Part shown: positions 26,601 to 35,585 of the stretch, piece after piece | How the letters are laid out: each line of letters starts with the position of its first letter | Numbering within the stretch: the first letter of the stretch is position 1 | Assembly: GCA_026988155.1 (NCBI GenBank) | Contig: JALSLW010000006.1 | Coordinates: 1 to 49,346, forward strand | Direction: 5' to 3' | Length of the DNA stretch: 49,346 nucleotides | DNA from: Methylomonas sp. | GTDB taxonomy: Bacteria; Pseudomonadota; Gammaproteobacteria; Methylococcales; Methylomonadaceae | Notes under the pieces: generated by a model | Told to the model about the DNA's origin: nothing | The model's database searches: none | What the model saw: the letters and a program-made list of their open reading frames with translations, nothing else | Position numbers and translations under genes: made by a program

Positions 26601-27487
26601 AGGTTGGTACCGAAGATTTGCCGCTGATTGATGTTTTTAGTGATCATTTTTGGTGGGAAAATGTTAATTTAGGGTCTCTAAGCATTGAAACGGAACGAAC
26701 TTTAACAGGAATTAGATTTAATCGAATTGATGTGATGGCAAATGATCATAAAATTGAGATGACTGCAGACTGGACAAAGCAGGATAAAGGCAGTGTTACT
26801 GATTTTCAGGGTACTTTGTTAGCTGATGATTTTGGTGCACTGCTTTCTGAATTTGGAATAACGGATGATATAAAGGAAGCCAATGCAACTGTTAAATTTT
26901 CAGGTCAATGGCCAAAAGCACCCTATCAATTTTCATTGGCTACTGTGGAGGCTGAGGTGGATATGCTGTTAAAGGACGGCAGGGTATCGAGCATTGAGCC
27001 AGGGCTGGGTCGTCTTTTAGGGCTTGTTGCAATGGATCAGTGGATTAAGCGGCTGACTTTTGATTTTGGCGATCTATTTAAAAAAGGTCTTAGCTTTAAT
27101 GATATCAATGGAAGGTTTGTGGTCAGTAAAGGACGGGCTCACACTGCTGATTTATTAGTTGACGCTGTTCCAGCCAAAATTACAATTGCCGGTGAGACGG
27201 ATCTGTTAACAAAGTCGCTGGACTATAGTGTCAGTGTCATACCAAAAAGTTCAGGAGCCATACCCATTGCTGGTACAATTGTTGGGAGAATTGCGGGAAC
27301 GATTACCCAGGCAGTAACTGATGATTATAAAAAGGGCTATTTTTTTGGTTCAAAATATCATGTAACTGGGAAATGGGGCGATATAAAAGTAAAGGCTCTG
27401 CATGATCAGGATGGCATTTTTAACCAGACATGGATGGGGTTAACAGATTTTTTCCTGATGAAGCCTGAGCCTGCTGCAGAACAATAA
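23654..27487 (+). CDS. yhdP: YhdP family, AsmA-like envelope lipid-transport protein
   Basis: YhdP is a very long inner-membrane-anchored protein of the AsmA-like (bridge-like) group, implicated in moving phospholipids to the outer membrane. This one has 1277 residues, the expected size. A GTG start is used, followed by one membrane helix (about 8-30), a DUF3971-type repeated beta region and the conserved C-terminal segment GLGRLLGLVAMDQWIKRL, with the final GAIPIAGTIVGRIAGTI. Its place right after rng and before a nitrilase-type gene and tldD matches many gammaproteobacteria. Confidence 0.93.
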   Translation: MIHKIKSATVYFFVSLLIVFAVGMSFIRFFLLGVDDYKTELESKIYQLTEIPLKIGSLGANMRGFSPEIVLKDIHVLTIDTSNNYPIKLDELRLGIDLLDLMFTQQVLPSSWITFVGVKLSVVREEDGSLSVDGLNTAKSGQPFWLLQGGRYEVLKSEITWLDKQRHASPITFEHIDLLIKNKPGSDTHEVHLISQLPASLGKSLRVSMMIQGNFFKRDNLNGLVYIKGDEIQFSQVLTGKNPAGLRPTAGNGDFELWSQWEKSEIIALIGSVQANSVSIQKQKKIFKIDQLQTGFNGFNQQKGWQFGVTDFIAKTDGKTWPAANINFSTNKEMTQMAASSTYLDLQEFVELVQFIAPLDDEQKNIISKLDLKGQLKDFSGFINTETEVYAINGVFENFFVSSFADFPQLENFTGSIHGSNKEGLIGLNTQQAHIFFPNLFKTPFPVNELTALFSWQQQKDSWLIKSNNLVLNVKDAESKSKFSIKIPNNEDSPFIDLQTSFSKLDDVSAIPAYYPVSIMKKDALNWLNNAFISGKIEQGGLLVYGYLNQFPFLDGQGVFEVILDAKQVELQAAPDWPHLKNVDAEILFKKDSLTVTANRAEVNGMKITHTLVEIPSFQNSTYLLAEGQAVGDIANGLTYLQKTPLHGLVDGFIGLVDPSGALKIELGFKIPLAKGKEPKVSGVAHLKSVALNIKAIDFNVSKVTGDLRFTEKGLFSKKLVAKALGYPLTVEVDTEDYNTSIRMTGITDFSQLQKQFSFLDSELLAKEPIKGEIDYQGTLVLPAKENSSASLNIRTSLAGVSVDLPGLLKKSAIQEKQLNLRLTLNNDDLMPVSINYNDDIKLAMMVDKPQSKVHSAHIVYGKGKAILPKGSDIRVQVKQDTFDMTEWTDLLGQRNKNDLQIGQLLNEISFTTNNLQWKNRQYGVFEIAMKRFGQQWQGDLTCPAAKGAFVIPVDRTDNNKIKLEMAYINLSELMQIDFQSDEVGTEDLPLIDVFSDHFWWENVNLGSLSIETERTLTGIRFNRIDVMANDHKIEMTADWTKQDKGSVTDFQGTLLADDFGALLSEFGITDDIKEANATVKFSGQWPKAPYQFSLATVEAEVDMLLKDGRVSSIEPGLGRLLGLVAMDQWIKRLTFDFGDLFKKGLSFNDINGRFVVSKGRAHTADLLVDAVPAKITIAGETDLLTKSLDYSVSVIPKSSGAIPIAGTIVGRIAGTITQAVTDDYKKGYFFGSKYHVTGKWGDIKVKALHDQDGIFNQTWMGLTDFFLMKPEPAAEQ

Positions 27488-27507
27488 TTTAGACGAAAGA
27501 TGAAAAT

Positions 27508-28326
27508 ATGAGTATATGTGCTGCCATTCAAATGGCATCTAGTCCAAATGTTGCTTCCAATTTATTGGAAGCTGGAAAATTGATATCTGAAGCGGCAAGT
27601 GCTGGTGCAAAGCTGATTGCCTTGCCAGAAAATTTTGCCATAATGGGCGAACATGAGCTAGACAAAGTTAAAGTAAGGGAGTCTGATGGTGAAGGGCCTA
27701 TTCAGACATTTTTATCCGAAACGGCTAAAAAACATGCAGTTTGGCTGGTCGGAGGCACTATTCCGCTAGCGGCAGATGCAGATAACAAAGTCAGAGCTGC
27801 CTGTTTAGTCTATAACGATAAGGGCGAACGCGTTGTCCGCTATGACAAAGTACATTTGTTTGATGTCAGCGTTCCGGGGTCTGATGAAGAATATAGAGAA
27901 TCTGATTCAATTGAAGAAGGTAGTGAGCCTATTGTTATAGACACTCCTTTTGGTCGGCTAGGCATTGCTGTTTGCTATGATTTGCGATTTCCTGAGTTTT
28001 TTAGAAAAATGCTGGAGCAAAAGGTAGAAATAGTTATTGTTCCTTCTGCCTTCACTGCAGAAACGGGGGCGGCGCATTGGGAAGTCTTGCTGCGGGCGAG
28101 AGCGATAGAAAACTTATGTTATATCATTGCACCCAATCAGGGCGGCTTTCATCTGAATGGGCGAAAAACATTCGGACATAGCATGATTGTTGACCCCTGG
28201 GGTGTAGTGCTAGACTGTCATAAAACTGGCGCAGGAGTTGTTAGCTGTGATGTGGATCTGGAGCGATTGGGGAAAGTGCGCAGTTCATTTCCTGTGTTAA
28301 ATCATCGACGTTTTTTCTGTAAGTAG
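27508..28326 (+). CDS. Carbon-nitrogen hydrolase, Nit1/YbeM type
   Basis: This is a 272-residue nitrilase-superfamily amidase. The Glu-Lys-Cys triad is visible in LPENFA (Glu), YDKVHLFDV (Lys) and AVCYDLRFPEFF (Cys). It matches the Nit1 group that repairs metabolism by hydrolysing deaminated glutathione and related omega-amides. The position between yhdP and tldD is common. Only the family is certain; the substrate is inferred. Confidence 0.9.
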   Translation: MSICAAIQMASSPNVASNLLEAGKLISEAASAGAKLIALPENFAIMGEHELDKVKVRESDGEGPIQTFLSETAKKHAVWLVGGTIPLAADADNKVRAACLVYNDKGERVVRYDKVHLFDVSVPGSDEEYRESDSIEEGSEPIVIDTPFGRLGIAVCYDLRFPEFFRKMLEQKVEIVIVPSAFTAETGAAHWEVLLRARAIENLCYIIAPNQGGFHLNGRKTFGHSMIVDPWGVVLDCHKTGAGVVSCDVDLERLGKVRSSFPVLNHRRFFCK

Positions 28327-28331
28327 AGACC

Positions 28332-28937
28332 ATGCAATCAAAAAACTATTGGCTGTTATTTTTATTGTCATTGCTGACAAGCGCTTGCTCGGAAGTTAAA
28401 AGTCCAAAATATAAAGATACCAGTGCGCTTGAAGCTCCGCCACAGATGAAAATTGTGGAAACACCAAAAGCACAGGCTGAAGAAAATGAGGAAGAACAAA
28501 AAAAAGGACTAGGAGAAATTGTTTCAATATCAGGATCTGCAGAACAGCCGATTATAAAGATCAAAAAAATGTTTGACCGGTCATGGAGTATTGTTGAACA
28601 GGCCTTGTCTTTAAATGAGATAGAAATAACAGATAGGAATAGAGATAAAGGCATTTTTTATCTTAAGTTTGATCCTGATAGCCAGTCAGCTAAAGATTCC
28701 GGTTTAATGGACAATATTACATTTTTCCTGTTTAAGGATGACTACGAAGAAGCGACTTACAAATTGACCGTAGTATGGCGCGAAAGTGATACCGAAGTCA
28801 GTGCAGAGCTTATTGATCAGACAGAAAATGACCTGTTAGACGATGGCGAAGATGATTATGAGTCCTCGACTGATTCAGGTGCGATGTTGATTAAGTTGCT
28901 ATATAAAACAATTCGGGATGATTTGCCGATTGATTAA
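28332..28937 (+). CDS. BamC-like outer-membrane assembly lipoprotein
   Basis: This is a 201-residue lipoprotein: hydrophobic signal with lipobox TSAC, then a hydrophilic EVKSPKYKD stretch resembling the BamC N-terminal segment that covers the BamD pocket. One BamC-type globular domain follows (about 80-155, FDRSWSIVEQALSLNEIEI and DRDKGIFYLKF-like), then an acidic tail and a final helix (MLIKLLYKTIRDDLPID). E. coli BamC has two such domains and is 344 residues, so this is a shorter form. BamC usually lies beside dapA; here it sits between nit and tldD. The identification rests on remembered similarity and should be treated as probable. Confidence 0.68.
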   Translation: MQSKNYWLLFLLSLLTSACSEVKSPKYKDTSALEAPPQMKIVETPKAQAEENEEEQKKGLGEIVSISGSAEQPIIKIKKMFDRSWSIVEQALSLNEIEITDRNRDKGIFYLKFDPDSQSAKDSGLMDNITFFLFKDDYEEATYKLTVVWRESDTEVSAELIDQTENDLLDDGEDDYESSTDSGAMLIKLLYKTIRDDLPID

Positions 28938-28946
28938 AAAAAATGC

Positions 28947-29010
28947 GTAGGAGGGGCTTCTTGCTGTGATTGTGACAGGGTCAAAAGAAATCGGGGCTAG
29001 CCCCTCTCAC
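28947..29010. repeat. REP-like inverted repeat with GTAG head
   Basis: GTAGGAGGGGCTTC starts at 28947. A second, inverted copy reads GTGAGAGGGGCTAGCCCC from 29010 on the other strand. GAGGGGCT (28951-28958) pairs with AGCCCCTC (28999-29006), and the right part contains the 12-base palindrome at 28993-29004. This resembles GTAG-type REP elements moved by RAYT transposases. Confidence 0.5.
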
Positions 29011-29061
29011 TATATTCCGTGCAAAGCATGGGAACGATATAACGAACCTTAAAAAATATAA

Positions 29062-30495
29062 ATGTTAAACCAAGTAAAACAGTCAATATTAACGCCCTAT
29101 GGCATGCAGGAAAAAGATATTGCTAAAATTATGGATAGTTTGCTCAGTGCGCCTGTTGATGATGCGGATATATATTTTCAGTCCAGTCATTTTGAATCCT
29201 GGGTACTGGAAGGCGGCATTGTCAAAGAAGGCTCCCACAGTATAGAAAAAGGCGCAGGTGTGCGTGTGGTGTCTGGCGAAAAGACTGGTTTTGCCTATAG
29301 TGACCGGATACAGCTTTCCGTATTGCTGGAAGCGGCAAAAAACGTGAAGGCAATTGCCAGACAGGGACAAAATGCTCAAACAAAACAGGGGAATTTGGCG
29401 AACCGAGTGGATTATTATCAGCCAATTAATCCTTTAAAGTCACTGGCAGACCAGGAGAAAATTGATCTATTGCGAAAAGTGGATATAGAAACCCGCAAGC
29501 TGGATAGCAGAATTGAAGAGGTGATAGTCAGTCTCGTCGGTGTGGATGAACAGATTTTGGTGGCAAATCAGGATGGTTCTTTAGTGGCTGATATTCGTCC
29601 TCTTACACGCATGAGCGTCTCAGTCATTCTGGAAGATAATGGCAGGCGAGAGCAGGGCAGTATGGGGGGCGGAGCCAGAACTGATTATGGCTACTTTTTA
29701 GATCAGAATAAAGCAATAGAATACGGTAAAGAAGCAGTAAGGCAGGCGGCAGTTAATCTGGAAGCTATTGATGCACCAGCTGGCAATATGACTGTTGTGC
29801 TGGGGCCTGGCTGGCCTGGCATTTTATTGCATGAGGCGATAGGGCATGGCTTGGAAGGTGATTTCAACCGTAAACAAACCTCGGCATTTAGTGGCAAGGT
29901 AGGCGAGCGGGTTGCATCGGAGCTCTGTACTATTGTGGATGACGGTACTTTGCAGGACAGGCGTGGTTCGTTAAGCATTGATGATGAAGGTGTGCCTTCA
30001 GAAAATACTGTGCTGATAGAAAAAGGCATTCTTAAAGGCTATATGCAAGACAAAATGAATGCTAGGCTGATGGGCGTTAAGTCTACAGGAAATGGAAGGC
30101 GGGAATCATACGCACATATTCCTATGCCTAGAATGACCAATACCTATATGCTGCCGGGTTCCCATGAACCGCAAGAAATAATTAAATCAGTCAAAAAAGG
30201 CCTATATGCTAAAAATTTTGGTGGTGGGCAAGTGGATATAACTTCAGGTAAATTTGTATTTTCAGCCAGCGAGGCTTATTTAATTGAAGATGGAAAAATT
30301 ACTCGTCCAGTAAAAGGTGCGACTTTAATAGGCAATGGACCTGAGGTGTTGACAAAAGTATCCATGGTCGGCAATGATTTGGAGCTGGATGCAGGGGTAG
30401 GAACTTGTGGCAAGGAAGGTCAGAGCGTTCCTGTTGGTGTTGGTCAGCCGACAATAAAAATAGATGGCTTGACTGTGGGTGGGACGAGTGTTTAA
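29062..30495 (+). CDS. tldD: TldD metalloprotease subunit
   Basis: This is a 477-residue catalytic subunit of the TldD-TldE protease, which in E. coli processes microcin B17 and the CcdA antitoxin. The zinc-binding motif [14 protein letters not shown] supplies the two His and the Glu of HExxxH. N-terminal and C-terminal halves are complete, the latter ending [17 protein letters not shown]. The partner pmbA follows after about 60 bases, so the two likely share a transcript. Confidence 0.96.
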   Translation: MLNQVKQSILTPYGMQEKDIAKIMDSLLSAPVDDADIYFQSSHFESWVLEGGIVKEGSHSIEKGAGVRVVSGEKTGFAYSDRIQLSVLLEAAKNVKAIARQGQNAQTKQGNLANRVDYYQPINPLKSLADQEKIDLLRKVDIETRKLDSRIEEVIVSLVGVDEQILVANQDGSLVADIRPLTRMSVSVILEDNGRREQGSMGGGARTDYGYFLDQNKAIEYGKEAVRQAAVNLEAIDAPAGNMTVVLGPGWPGILLHEAIGHGLEGDFNRKQTSAFSGKVGERVASELCTIVDDGTLQDRRGSLSIDDEGVPSENTVLIEKGILKGYMQDKMNARLMGVKSTGNGRRESYAHIPMPRMTNTYMLPGSHEPQEIIKSVKKGLYAKNFGGGQVDITSGKFVFSASEAYLIEDGKITRPVKGATLIGNGPEVLTKVSMVGNDLELDAGVGTCGKEGQSVPVGVGQPTIKIDGLTVGGTSV

Positions 30496-30555
30496 TAAAT
30501 ACGCAGTATTATCCATCAAGCCAAAGTTGTCAGCCCACTAGTAAAGAGAGTTATT

Positions 30556-31887
30556 GTGCAAAACCAAGAAGAAATTAGTAGATTAAAAAACCTTGTCCAG
30601 GATCTGCTGGACGAATCAAAAAAACAGGGTGCGAGCTCTGCAGAAGCTGGCTTAAATGTAGATAACGGGCTTTCTGTGAGTGCACGGTTAGGTGAGGTTG
30701 AAACCATTGAATACCATTGTGACCAAAACCTGGGAGTTACGGTGTATATGGGGCAAAAGAAAGGTTCTGCGAGCACAAATGATTTTTCCGGTGAGTCAAT
30801 TAAAGAAACGGTTAAAGCTGCCTGTAGCATTGCCAGTTTTTCCAGTAAAGATGAATATGCCGGTTTACCTGATAAAGCAAGTTTAGCAACTGAATTTCCA
30901 GAGCTGGATCGAGATTACCCCTGGAATATTGATGCAGAAGAAGCCATTGGGCTAGCGGTAGAATGTGAAGATGTCGCACGTTCATATCATGCAGAAATCA
31001 ATAATTCTGAAGGTGCATCAATTAATAGCCACCAGGGAATCAGTGTTTTAGGCAATAGCCTGGGTTTTTTGCAAGGCTATTCGTCAACTCGCCATTCAAT
31101 TAGCTGTTCTGTGTTAGGCGAGAGAGATGGAGAAATGCAACGGGACTATTGGTATAGCGTTTCCAGAAATGCGGATAAGCTAGAGTCTGCTAAGGCGATA
31201 GGTATAAAGGCGGCTGAACGTACCATAAGCCGTTTAGGGTCGAGAACTCTATCTACGCGCCAATGTCCTGTATTATATTCAGCAGAAGTGGCTTCCGGAC
31301 TGATGGGTTCGCTAGTCAGTGCAATCAGTGGCGGAAGTCTATACCGAAAATCAAGTTTTTTACTTGATGCTCTGGATACAAAAGTTTTTCCAGAATTTAT
31401 CCATATCCATGAACAGCCGCATTTAAAAATGGCGCTGGGCAGTGCAAATTATGATTCTGAAGGGGTGGCAACAGTCGCCAGAGATATAGTCACTGATGGG
31501 GTGCTGAAAGGCTATGTATTAAGTAGCTATTCTGCACGAAAGCTAGGTATGCAAACTACGGGCAATGCCGGCGGCGTGCATAATTTAATCGTTGATGCTG
31601 GTGAAAATGATTTTTCAGCGATGCTTAAGCTGATGGATACAGGTCTGTTGGTGACAGAACTTATGGGGCAGGGCATTAATAGAGTTACAGGTGATTACTC
31701 GCGAGGAGCCTCTGGTTTTTGGGTGGAAAATGGACAGATTCAATATCCGGTAGATGAAATTACCATTGCTGGAAATTTAAAGGATATGTATAAAAATATC
31801 GTTTCTGTTGGCAATGATGTTGATTGCCGAGGAAATATTAGGACAGGGTCTATACTGGTGGAACAGATGTCGATTGCTGGGGAATAG
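30556..31887 (+). CDS. pmbA: PmbA/TldE protease subunit
   Basis: This is the non-catalytic partner of TldD, 443 residues, made from a GTG start. It has the paralogous fold (GASSAEAGLNVDNGLSVSARLGE and the GVLKGYVLSSYSARKLGM motif) but lacks the HExxxH motif of TldD, as expected. It ends IRTGSILVEQMSIAG, the standard C-terminus. It is followed by a hairpin terminator. Confidence 0.95.
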   Translation: MQNQEEISRLKNLVQDLLDESKKQGASSAEAGLNVDNGLSVSARLGEVETIEYHCDQNLGVTVYMGQKKGSASTNDFSGESIKETVKAACSIASFSSKDEYAGLPDKASLATEFPELDRDYPWNIDAEEAIGLAVECEDVARSYHAEINNSEGASINSHQGISVLGNSLGFLQGYSSTRHSISCSVLGERDGEMQRDYWYSVSRNADKLESAKAIGIKAAERTISRLGSRTLSTRQCPVLYSAEVASGLMGSLVSAISGGSLYRKSSFLLDALDTKVFPEFIHIHEQPHLKMALGSANYDSEGVATVARDIVTDGVLKGYVLSSYSARKLGMQTTGNAGGVHNLIVDAGENDFSAMLKLMDTGLLVTELMGQGINRVTGDYSRGASGFWVENGQIQYPVDEITIAGNLKDMYKNIVSVGNDVDCRGNIRTGSILVEQMSIAGE

Positions 31888-31898
31888 TACTATCATAT

Positions 31899-31944
31899 CC
31901 CCCTCAATCTTTCTTTGGAGAAGAAGGATTGAGGAGGGCTTTTA
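31899..31944 (+). terminator. Terminator hairpin between pmbA and ubiX
   Basis: A long hairpin pairs CCCTCAATCTTTCTT (from about 31900) with AAGAAGGATTGAGGAGGG (31921-31938), with one wobble pair. A short run of T follows on the plus strand. It lies between convergent genes and probably stops the tldD-pmbA transcript. Confidence 0.65.
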
Positions 31945-31989
31945 TAAAATGCAATCTAATATTACGTGATAGCATATCTGATATTTTTC

Positions 31990-32565
31990 CTACAGCCCTT
32001 CCCAAGGCTCATATAGCCCAGTGACATCAACACCAAACATATCCAGTACACGCCCTACACCTTCATCAACCATTGCCGTAATGGAATTGGATTTGCTATA
32101 AAAGGCGGGCATGGGCGGGAATATGATGCCGCCCATTTCGGTAACACTGGCCATATTTCGAATATGCGCAAGATTTAAAGGGGTTTCTCTAGGCATAATC
32201 ACTAATCTTCTGCGTTCCTTTAACGCTACATCAGCAGAACGGGTAATCAGGTTATCGCCAAAACCGTGAGCAACAGCCGATAAGGTTTTCATTGAACAGG
32301 GTGCAATAATAACGCCCTCTGTTTTAAATGAACCGCTGGCTATGCTGGCGGCAATATCATTTACTCCATGTACAACATCGGCTAGTTCATATAAGGCAGA
32401 ACGCTCCATTTCCATTTCGTATTTTAAATTAATTAAACCGGAAGATGAAATAACCAGATGAGACTCCCATTGCTGCTGTTTCTGTAATACTTGCAGCACT
32501 CTCACGCCATAAATGGCACCCGTTGCCCCTGTCATTGCGATGACTAACCGTTTTTTTTGCATCAT
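31990..32565 (-). CDS. ubiX: UbiX flavin prenyltransferase
   Basis: UbiX joins a prenyl group to FMN to make the cofactor of the UbiD decarboxylase in ubiquinone synthesis. The 191-residue protein is of normal length, with the N-terminal flavin-binding AMTGATGAIYGVRVL motif, IAPCSMKTLSAVAHGFGDNL, RETPLNLAHIRNM and the MPAFYSKS loop. No ubiD is nearby. It shares four bases with the preceding peptidase gene (ATGA). Confidence 0.95.
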   Translation of the reverse strand: MMQKKRLVIAMTGATGAIYGVRVLQVLQKQQQWESHLVISSSGLINLKYEMEMERSALYELADVVHGVNDIAASIASGSFKTEGVIIAPCSMKTLSAVAHGFGDNLITRSADVALKERRRLVIMPRETPLNLAHIRNMASVTEMGGIIFPPMPAFYSKSNSITAMVDEGVGRVLDMFGVDVTGLYEPWEGL

Positions 32566-33506
32566 TTGACTATTCTGTCCGTCGCATCAACCAGTGCATC
32601 AATCATTTCTTCACCGCTGGCAATATGTCCGGCATTGGGCAAAACAATATATTCAGCTTGAGGCAGTGCTTTATGCAAGCTCAGACCTGCTTCCATTGGG
32701 CAAACCAAATCATTGCGTCCATGAATAATAATGGTGGGAATGTTTTGTAAAAGATAACAGTCCTGTATAACCTGGTTCTCTGCAATAAAATATTTATTTA
32801 CGGCATAATGCATTTCCATCTGCACCTGCTGTACCATTTTTTCGGTTACATGCACTGGCTTGCTATGGTCCTCCTGATAATCCTGCAAGAGAGCCACTTG
32901 TCCGCCCCATGCCATCCAGGCATATGCAGCACGTCTTTGGCTTATTTCATCCTGCCCAAAAATAACATCATACAGGCCTTTAATCCAATCAGCTCTGCCA
33001 TACTCGGGGATGCAGCCAATTAATTGCTGCCATTTTTCTGGATAAATACGGCCAGCACCTTCTTTGGCAAACCAGTCGAGGTCTTTTTTCCTTGCTAAGA
33101 AAACACCGCGAATTATCATGCCCAGAACGCAAGCGGAATGCTGCTGCGCATAAAGCAGCGCCAATGTACTTCCCCATGAGCCACTGAATAACAGCCATTG
33201 TTTAATATTAAGCTGTCGTCTGATCCGTTCCATATCATCAATTAAATCTTGCGTAGTGTTGTGCTCAATCTCGCCAAAAGGTAAAGACTGCCCACTGCCC
33301 CGCTGATCCATCAGGATAATATGGTATTTTTTTGGATTAAAAAACTGTCGGTGTTTTGGCTGAGTGCCAGAACAGGGACCGCCATGAAGGAAAATAACAG
33401 GGATGCCCTGTGGATTTCCAGACCGTTCAACATAAATGGAATGCTGGCTATTTGTCTTCAGAAAGAAGGAGTCAAAGGGTTCTATTTCAGGGTAAAGGCG
33501 TTTCAT
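32562..33506 (-). CDS. pip: Proline iminopeptidase (alpha/beta hydrolase)
   Basis: This is a cytoplasmic serine peptidase removing N-terminal proline, 314 residues. The oxyanion region FLHGGPCSGT, nucleophile motif SGSWGSTLAL and the acid and base regions HGRNDLVCP and PNAGHIASG complete the catalytic set. The usual HGGPG motif reads HGGPC here, a mild deviation. It is first in a two-gene unit with ubiX, overlapping by ATGA. The promoter should lie in the 120 bases upstream. Confidence 0.92.
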   Translation of the reverse strand: MKRLYPEIEPFDSFFLKTNSQHSIYVERSGNPQGIPVIFLHGGPCSGTQPKHRQFFNPKKYHIILMDQRGSGQSLPFGEIEHNTTQDLIDDMERIRRQLNIKQWLLFSGSWGSTLALLYAQQHSACVLGMIIRGVFLARKKDLDWFAKEGAGRIYPEKWQQLIGCIPEYGRADWIKGLYDVIFGQDEISQRRAAYAWMAWGGQVALLQDYQEDHSKPVHVTEKMVQQVQMEMHYAVNKYFIAENQVIQDCYLLQNIPTIIIHGRNDLVCPMEAGLSLHKALPQAEYIVLPNAGHIASGEEMIDALVDATDRIVK

Positions 33507-33626
33507 TGCATCCTAATGTATTTATTAAATCGTAACATGTTTTCTTTGTTTTTCGTTTGCATTGGTTGAGATGGAGTTATCTATCAAGTTTGCTTCAGTC
33601 TATCATTTAATTAGTTACAGTCGAAC

Positions 33627-34535
33627 TTAGCGATCAACTGATTTTTTTGGGTTTATGCGCAGAGCTGAATTAGCCTCCGCAGATTTAACTTTAGCAAGCA
33701 TTGCAGTTACTTTATTAACCTTTTCAGTATTTCTAATAGAGCTGAAAACGGCAATAGATCTTTTAAAATAGTTTAAAGTACGCTGCCAGTCACTCTGTTT
33801 CTCATAAAGCATACCTATTTCCAAAAGGGTTGCCGCAATGTCAGAGCGGGATAGGTTTTTTTTATAGATTTTCAGGGCCTGCTGTAAGTTCGCAGTAGAT
33901 TTTTCATAATCGCCTTGCTGCAATAATAATCTGGATTGGAAGCGGAGCAGCCTTGCTTCTAAGGCGGTATTTTTATTAGCTGATTTTTTTAGGGCATTGC
34001 CATAACGCAAGGTCCAGAGTGATTCTTTGTTCTTTTGCTGAAAAGCTATTTCTGTCCGAATGGCAATTGCAGCTAGCTGAATGGCATTGATTCCGGTTAT
34101 CGCTATTTCATCTTTAAACTCGGGCAATAGATCATTTAAAAAATGGATTGTCTTGATCATTTGTTTTTGCTGCAGTGCCATTAATGCATTTAGCAAGGCA
34201 ATTCGGGACTGGTAGCTTTTCAACCCATCTGTTTGCACAATATCTGTCGCCAGCGTTAAATGCCTTTGCGCAACTTGGCTGTCATGCTTGGCCAAGGCAA
34301 CTTCAACTAAGTTTATATGGGTGATGAGAGTGTCTGTTCTGTTATCTATACTTTGGTAAAGAGCTAATGCTTGATTGAAAAGCCGTTGGGCTCTAATCCA
34401 GTTTTCTTCATCATAGGCCTGCATAGCATCAGCTGAATAGTTCTCAGCATTTAGCATTAGAGTCGGTTTATTAACTGAATTGCCGCCGCAGCTGCTAACA
34501 GCAAGACACAATAAAAATAAATATACTCTATTCAT
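33627..34535 (-). CDS. TPR-repeat lipoprotein of the MCE/TRAP gene run
   Basis: This is a 302-residue lipoprotein: signal with lipobox VSSC (lipid Cys at 16), then a helical body of tetratricopeptide-like repeats (MQAYDEENWIRAQRLFNQAL; LLEIGMLYEKQSDWQRTLNY). It overlaps the MCE gene by eight bases, so it is coupled to it. In Mla systems the partner MlaC is a soluble carrier; this is different, and probably a scaffold or an outer-membrane docking protein (inference). No specific family was recognised beyond TPR. Confidence 0.8.
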   Translation of the reverse strand: MNRVYLFLLCLAVSSCGGNSVNKPTLMLNAENYSADAMQAYDEENWIRAQRLFNQALALYQSIDNRTDTLITHINLVEVALAKHDSQVAQRHLTLATDIVQTDGLKSYQSRIALLNALMALQQKQMIKTIHFLNDLLPEFKDEIAITGINAIQLAAIAIRTEIAFQQKNKESLWTLRYGNALKKSANKNTALEARLLRFQSRLLLQQGDYEKSTANLQQALKIYKKNLSRSDIAATLLEIGMLYEKQSDWQRTLNYFKRSIAVFSSIRNTEKVNKVTAMLAKVKSAEANSALRINPKKSVDR

Positions 34536-35565
34536 AACTTGATTGCGGAGCTATCAATTGCTTGGCTGCAGGGGTTGAGCTGTTTTTAGACAATGGCCAT
34601 GTATTTTGAACGCTATCGAGCAGCTGTCCTGTTTTGGACAATGTTCGCTTTGTATCTAAACCTATGCCGGGTATATCTTGAAGCTCTTCATTGATTAAGG
34701 ACAATGCTGATTTTGCCTGCATAACAATTGCATTGAGTTCTTTGATCATTTCAGGAAGGCTTTGAGAGGCACTGCTTAAGTCGTGAGTCATATGCTTGGC
34801 ATCCAGCAAAATAGGCTGAAGCTGAATGAGCCTTTGTTTGGCAATGCTAATAATGCCTTCAGCTTCTGACAATATTTTTGCTCCTGAATTTACAACGACT
34901 TTTAGTTCTTTCTCGACTTTCTGGTCGAATACCGCAGCGCCTAAAACACCATGTCCAGTTGCAATTTGGGCAATAATTCCATGTATATTAGTTAAAGTAT
35001 CTTCCACTTTGGGTAAAATGCCTTCCACTTTATTGAATAAATCTTTATTATTTGCAGACTGAATAAGATTAGCTATTCCCAGCAGCAGATCATTTAATGA
35101 AGGCGTCTCTTCCACGGGTATTGTTGAGCCAGCCTCTAACATAGGTGCATCAATTATTTTAGATGTTATTTCAATCTGTGCACTGCCAATAGTGGTTAAC
35201 CGGTTGACTAACGCTGTTGCACCAACCCTGATGAATCGGTGATGTTGCTTATACACCTCTATAGCCACTCTGATTTTATGGTTTTGAGCAAGGCTAAGGC
35301 TAGAAACTAAGCCTACTTCCGTTCCTAGTGCTGTTACGGTGCTGCCCTGGCTAATGCCATCACTGCTGTTTACATCGATATAAAACATCACGCGTTTTTC
35401 AAATAGATGCTGGTTTTTTACACTGATAATAATGAAACTCAACAGTAATATGAAACCAAAAAAAACAAAAGAACCTACCAGCCTCTCTCTGTAATTATAG
35501 GTGATCTGGTGAATATATTGGCCTGTATCTTTTTTAATAGAGCCTTTTTCAATCTGTCTGTTCAT
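34528..35565 (-). CDS. MCE-domain (MlaD-like) protein
   Basis: MCE proteins form periplasmic hexameric rings that pass lipids between membranes. The 345-residue product has a cytoplasmic N-terminus, one membrane helix (about 31-50), an MCE domain (about 55-150, with DGISQGSTVTALGTEVGLVSS) and a long helical region (about 160-300) that may form the barrel of a longer MCE protein. It lies between the ATPase-like gene and the TPR lipoprotein in the order permease, ATPase, MCE. The cargo is unknown. Confidence 0.87.
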   Translation of the reverse strand: MNRQIEKGSIKKDTGQYIHQITYNYRERLVGSFVFFGFILLLSFIIISVKNQHLFEKRVMFYIDVNSSDGISQGSTVTALGTEVGLVSSLSLAQNHKIRVAIEVYKQHHRFIRVGATALVNRLTTIGSAQIEITSKIIDAPMLEAGSTIPVEETPSLNDLLLGIANLIQSANNKDLFNKVEGILPKVEDTLTNIHGIIAQIATGHGVLGAAVFDQKVEKELKVVVNSGAKILSEAEGIISIAKQRLIQLQPILLDAKHMTHDLSSASQSLPEMIKELNAIVMQAKSALSLINEELQDIPGIGLDTKRTLSKTGQLLDSVQNTWPLSKNSSTPAAKQLIAPQSSYE

Positions 35566-35585
35566 AAACTACTCTGGTTCAGCCA

